Part shown: one piece after another, positions 62,065 through 64,000 of the stretch
How the letters are laid out: every line of letters starts with the position of its first letter
How positions within the stretch are numbered: position 1 is the first letter of the stretch
Assembly (NCBI RefSeq): GCF_030020805.1
Contig: NZ_CP125098.1
Coordinates: 4,239,501 to 4,303,500 of the forward strand
From: Paenibacillus sp. RC67
GTDB lineage: Bacteria; Bacillota; Bacilli; Paenibacillales; NBRC-103111
Length of the DNA: 64,000 bases
Direction: 5' to 3'
Position numbers and translations under genes: made by a program
Notes under the pieces: generated by a model
Database searches by the model: none
What the model saw: only the letters and a program-made list of their open reading frames with translations
What the model was told of the DNA's origin: nothing

Positions 62065-62748
62065 ATGGCTACCGTATTGCTGATTGAAGATGATCAAAGT
62101 ATTGCGGATATGATTTCCATTTATTTGTCGGAAGAAGACTATACAGTACATATTGCGAGGGACGGTCAACAAGGGAACGAATTGTTCCGTACGACTAACC
62201 CCGATGTCGTTATCCTTGACGTTATGCTGCCGGATACGAACGGAATGGAGATCTGTCGGGAATTTCGGACGCAATCATCCGTACCTATAATGATGATATC
62301 CGCTAAAAGTGAAGTGTCCGAACGGGTAAAAGCACTTGTAATAGGTGCAGACGATTATTTATGCAAGCCCTTTAGCATGAGAGAATTAGCCGCTAGAACC
62401 GGCGCTTTGCTGCGCAGGTCTTCTATGAGCAAGACTTCTCCTGATTCTAAAATCTCCGAAACTCAAGCGATACGTGTAGATATCGACAAGAGATGCGTCT
62501 ACTTACACGGCTCCGTTGTGGAAACGACCTATTCGGAATTTGAAATGATGAAGCATTTTTGGCTGCATCCCGGCAAAGTGTTTTCTAGAGAAGAGCTTTT
62601 AAATAAAATTCGCGGCATGGATGCCTTCGTAACCGAACGCTCTGTTGATGTTCATATTACAAATCTTCGCAAAAAAATGGAGAAAGACCCCAAGGAGCCC
62701 AAATACATCAAAACGGTTTGGGGTTTTGGATATAAGTTCGAGACCTAA
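62065..62748 (+). CDS. OmpR/PhoB-family response regulator without an adjacent kinase gene
   Basis: A 227-residue response regulator. The receiver domain has 'VLLIEDDQSIADMISIYLSE', the phosphoacceptor Asp in 'DVVILDVMLPDTNGME', 'IMMISAKSE' and the lysine in 'ADDYLCKPF'. The C-terminal winged helix has 'TYSEFEMMKHFWLHPGKVFS', 'RSVDVHITNLRKKME' and 'IKTVWGFGYKF', typical of the OmpR/PhoB branch. ATG 62065 lies after AGGAGG. There is no histidine kinase gene on either side, so the partner must be encoded elsewhere. The unit ends at a strong terminator. Confidence 0.93.
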   Translation: MATVLLIEDDQSIADMISIYLSEEDYTVHIARDGQQGNELFRTTNPDVVILDVMLPDTNGMEICREFRTQSSVPIMMISAKSEVSERVKALVIGADDYLCKPFSMRELAARTGALLRRSSMSKTSPDSKISETQAIRVDIDKRCVYLHGSVVETTYSEFEMMKHFWLHPGKVFSREELLNKIRGMDAFVTERSVDVHITNLRKKMEKDPKEPKYIKTVWGFGYKFET

Positions 62749-62749
62749 A

Positions 62750-62810
62750 TAAACTCCTGAACGGCATGCTGCCTTCTTTTTCAGCGTGCATGATTTCAGG
62801 AGTTTGTTTT
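62750..62810. terminator. Shared terminator of the OmpR regulator and spore lipoprotein genes
   Basis: Stem AAACTCCTGAA / TTCAGGAGTTT with a large loop containing a secondary GCATG/CATG pairing, followed by GTTTTTT. It lies between converging genes. Confidence 0.8.
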
Positions 62811-63539
62811 TTATCTTCTCGTGCTGCTATCGGTTGGAAACACTCGCTGGGTCATTGTGTTAAATTCGTTCATATAGGTTGATAAATCCACTCCTTTTTG
62901 ATACTCCGTAACATAGAAGCGGATTCTTTGAACAAAGTTAGGGTTAGCCGATACGAACACCCGCTGCAGCCTCGGCTCCATGGCAAGAACTTGGCCTTTG
63001 ATTCGTGAAGCCATGGAGTGGCTCAACCCGCCCGGATCGGTCCAATTAATGCTTCCTACTCCCTTACCCGTTCCGAACAAACCTACTCCCCCCTTCGGGG
63101 TAACTGAATTTGCCATCATCTCGGGGTGGGCTTCGGCATCCACATTATGTCCATCCAATACGACAGCAACGTAAGCATTCGCCTCGGTTATAAGGATAGT
63201 GGCTTTATCAATTCCAGGCATTTGTTCGATATGATTTGATATCTCCGGAGCGAAGCGAAACGTTTTGGCCAAGTGATAGTTGGTCATGTCCAGCTGTTGA
63301 AATGCGCCAGGGTTATCTGGTTTGGGTCCCGGTTGAGAGTTCTCCCACTTTGGCTTAACGCCTAATGTGCTGTTCTCATTATTGAGACTGCTTCGGTCAT
63401 ATAAAGCGTGATGATCCTTAGATTCCAGACCAGCACCCAGTTCTTTATTCTTATTCTGATTACAGCCGGCCGCGAGCAGCAGGATACTTCCCACCAGACC
63501 AATCCTCCATGCGATAGAACGCATTTGCACGTAGCGCAT
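62811..63539 (-). CDS. YhcN/YlaJ-family spore lipoprotein
   Basis: A 242-residue lipoprotein; ATG 63539 follows GAGGAGG at 6 bases, whereas the open frame to 63671 has no ribosome binding site and overlaps a terminator. The signal peptide ends with lipobox 'LLAAGC'. The conserved C-terminal domain is seen in 'HIEQMPGIDKATILITEANA' and 'YVAVVLDGHNVD', then 'RVFVSANPNFVQRIRFYV'. Members are found in the inner spore membrane or in germination complexes of Bacillus (YhcN, YlaJ). This is the clearest sign that the organism forms endospores. It is a single gene between two terminators. Confidence 0.9.
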   Translation of the reverse strand: MRYVQMRSIAWRIGLVGSILLLAAGCNQNKNKELGAGLESKDHHALYDRSSLNNENSTLGVKPKWENSQPGPKPDNPGAFQQLDMTNYHLAKTFRFAPEISNHIEQMPGIDKATILITEANAYVAVVLDGHNVDAEAHPEMMANSVTPKGGVGLFGTGKGVGSINWTDPGGLSHSMASRIKGQVLAMEPRLQRVFVSANPNFVQRIRFYVTEYQKGVDLSTYMNEFNTMTQRVFPTDSSTRR

Positions 63540-63642
63540 GATTTCCCTCCTCATACTGTTCTCTTCATGGTTAGGATGAGTTATGAGCAGGAAAATATGC
63601 GCTTGATTCATGAGAAAACCTATTTTAAAGCACACTTGAAAG

Positions 63643-63668
63643 AAAAAAGGAGCGCTTAAGCGGCTCCT
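63643..63668 (-). terminator. Terminator of the gene at the right edge
   Basis: Near-perfect palindrome GGAGCCGCTTAAGCGCTCC on the minus strand, followed by TTTTTT. Confidence 0.82.
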
Positions 63669-63678
63669 CATAAATCAA

Positions 63679-64000
63679 TTAGTTGTTGTCGTCCTTGCCA
63701 AGAGTTCGGTCCAACTCCTCCAGCAGCTTGCGTACCGCTTCTTCCGTTCTTTCAGGGGACTGCTTGAAGCGCAGCAGTTGCTCTTGAAGGTTGGCTCCAA
63801 TCTCGTCGCTTTCCACCTCTTGCTCCGTATAGGAAGGGTCGAACCATACATAATCTCCATCCGGTCCGTTACGTAAAAACGTTTTGTTCCAATGATCCGG
63901 ATAAGTAAAAAATTGTTCTCCAAACACGAGTCCCAACACGTCATCACTATCAATCGGCATTAAATGATGAAAGATTTCTTCTCCATTGGTTTCAGGGCCA
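63679..64000 (-). CDS. Hypothetical protein, C-terminal part (partial)
   Basis: The frame is open to the right edge (... 'GPETNGEEIFHHLMPIDSD'), and the internal ATG at 63960 has no ribosome binding site, so the gene begins outside the window. The visible 107 residues are acidic and mixed: 'VLGLVFGEQFFTYPDHWNKT', 'GDYVWFDPSYTEQEVES' and a charged helical end ('EEAVRKLLEELDRTLGKDDNN' region). I do not recognise the family. A strong terminator follows the stop. Confidence 0.65.
   Translation of the reverse strand, partial: GPETNGEEIFHHLMPIDSDDVLGLVFGEQFFTYPDHWNKTFLRNGPDGDYVWFDPSYTEQEVESDEIGANLQEQLLRFKQSPERTEEAVRKLLEELDRTLGKDDNN

Noticed and set aside
1..64000. tRNA, rRNA, CRISPR arrays, insertion sequences and prophage genes
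   Set aside because: I found no cloverleaf with T-loop pattern, no regularly spaced repeats, and no transposase, integrase or phage structural protein among the frames.

Overview
The window looks like a chromosomal segment of a spore-forming low-GC Gram-positive bacterium, most likely Paenibacillus or a close relative. Supporting signs are two YesM/YesN-type two-component pairs, an LplABC-type sugar transporter, an S-layer-homology (SLH) surface protein, a YhcN/YlaJ-type spore lipoprotein, a bacilliredoxin (YtxJ/BrxC), a DUF3900 protein, a YodB/CatR-like HxlR regulator, strong GGAGG ribosome binding sites and frequent TTG/GTG starts. I see no tRNA, rRNA, CRISPR array, prophage or insertion sequence.

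Layout. 1-5.1 kb: start of a globin-coupled sensor, a TIM-barrel glycosidase-like protein, a hemolysin III/PAQR membrane protein and a first topoisomerase III gene broken by one extra base in an A7 run. 5.3-11.8 kb: a minus-strand carbohydrate module in the order LplB, LplC, LplA, YesN-like regulator, YesM-like kinase, with promoter, cre-like and terminator signals. 12-18.7 kb: HelD, a D-2-hydroxyacid dehydrogenase paired with LarE, a PAS-GGDEF-EAL protein with a degenerate GGDEF site, and a glutathione peroxidase. 18.8-21.9 kb: a MoxR AAA+/VWA pair (RavA-ViaA type). 21.9-30.1 kb: metabolic and stress genes (PNPOx-like, DUF3900, Cu/Zn superoxide dismutase, methyltransferase-nitrilase-GNAT operon, aldo/keto reductase and Gfo/Idh oxidoreductase divergent from an AraC regulator). 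30.2-36.8 kb: an intact second topoisomerase III, a frameshifted TIGR01777 epimerase, an SLH-VWA surface protein and a MarR regulator with a clear promoter-operator. 37-42.1 kb: a 1711-residue signalling protein (pseudokinase, NTPase, helical repeats, GAF, Spo0B-like histidine kinase). 42.2-51.9 kb: a frameshifted esterase with YtxJ and a phosphodiesterase, a 240-bp inverted-repeat element, and a five-gene MacAB-like export operon whose second ATPase carries an AbrB-like tail. 52-64 kb: a second YesM/YesN pair, a run of minus-strand genes ending a second MoxR/VWA pair (YojN/YojO) with purT, a one-cysteine YodB-like regulator, an OmpR-type regulator without adjacent kinase, and a spore lipoprotein.

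Three genes (topB copy 1, the TIGR01777 epimerase, the esterase) are each interrupted at a homopolymer run by a single base. This pattern suggests sequencing or assembly error rather than three independent pseudogenes. The most unusual items are the ABC ATPase-AbrB fusion in an export operon with a large secreted partner, the pseudokinase/NTPase/Spo0B-like kinase chimera, the two independent MoxR/VWA chaperone pairs and the long imperfect inverted repeat at about 44 kb. Families were assigned by reading motifs; no database search was possible.
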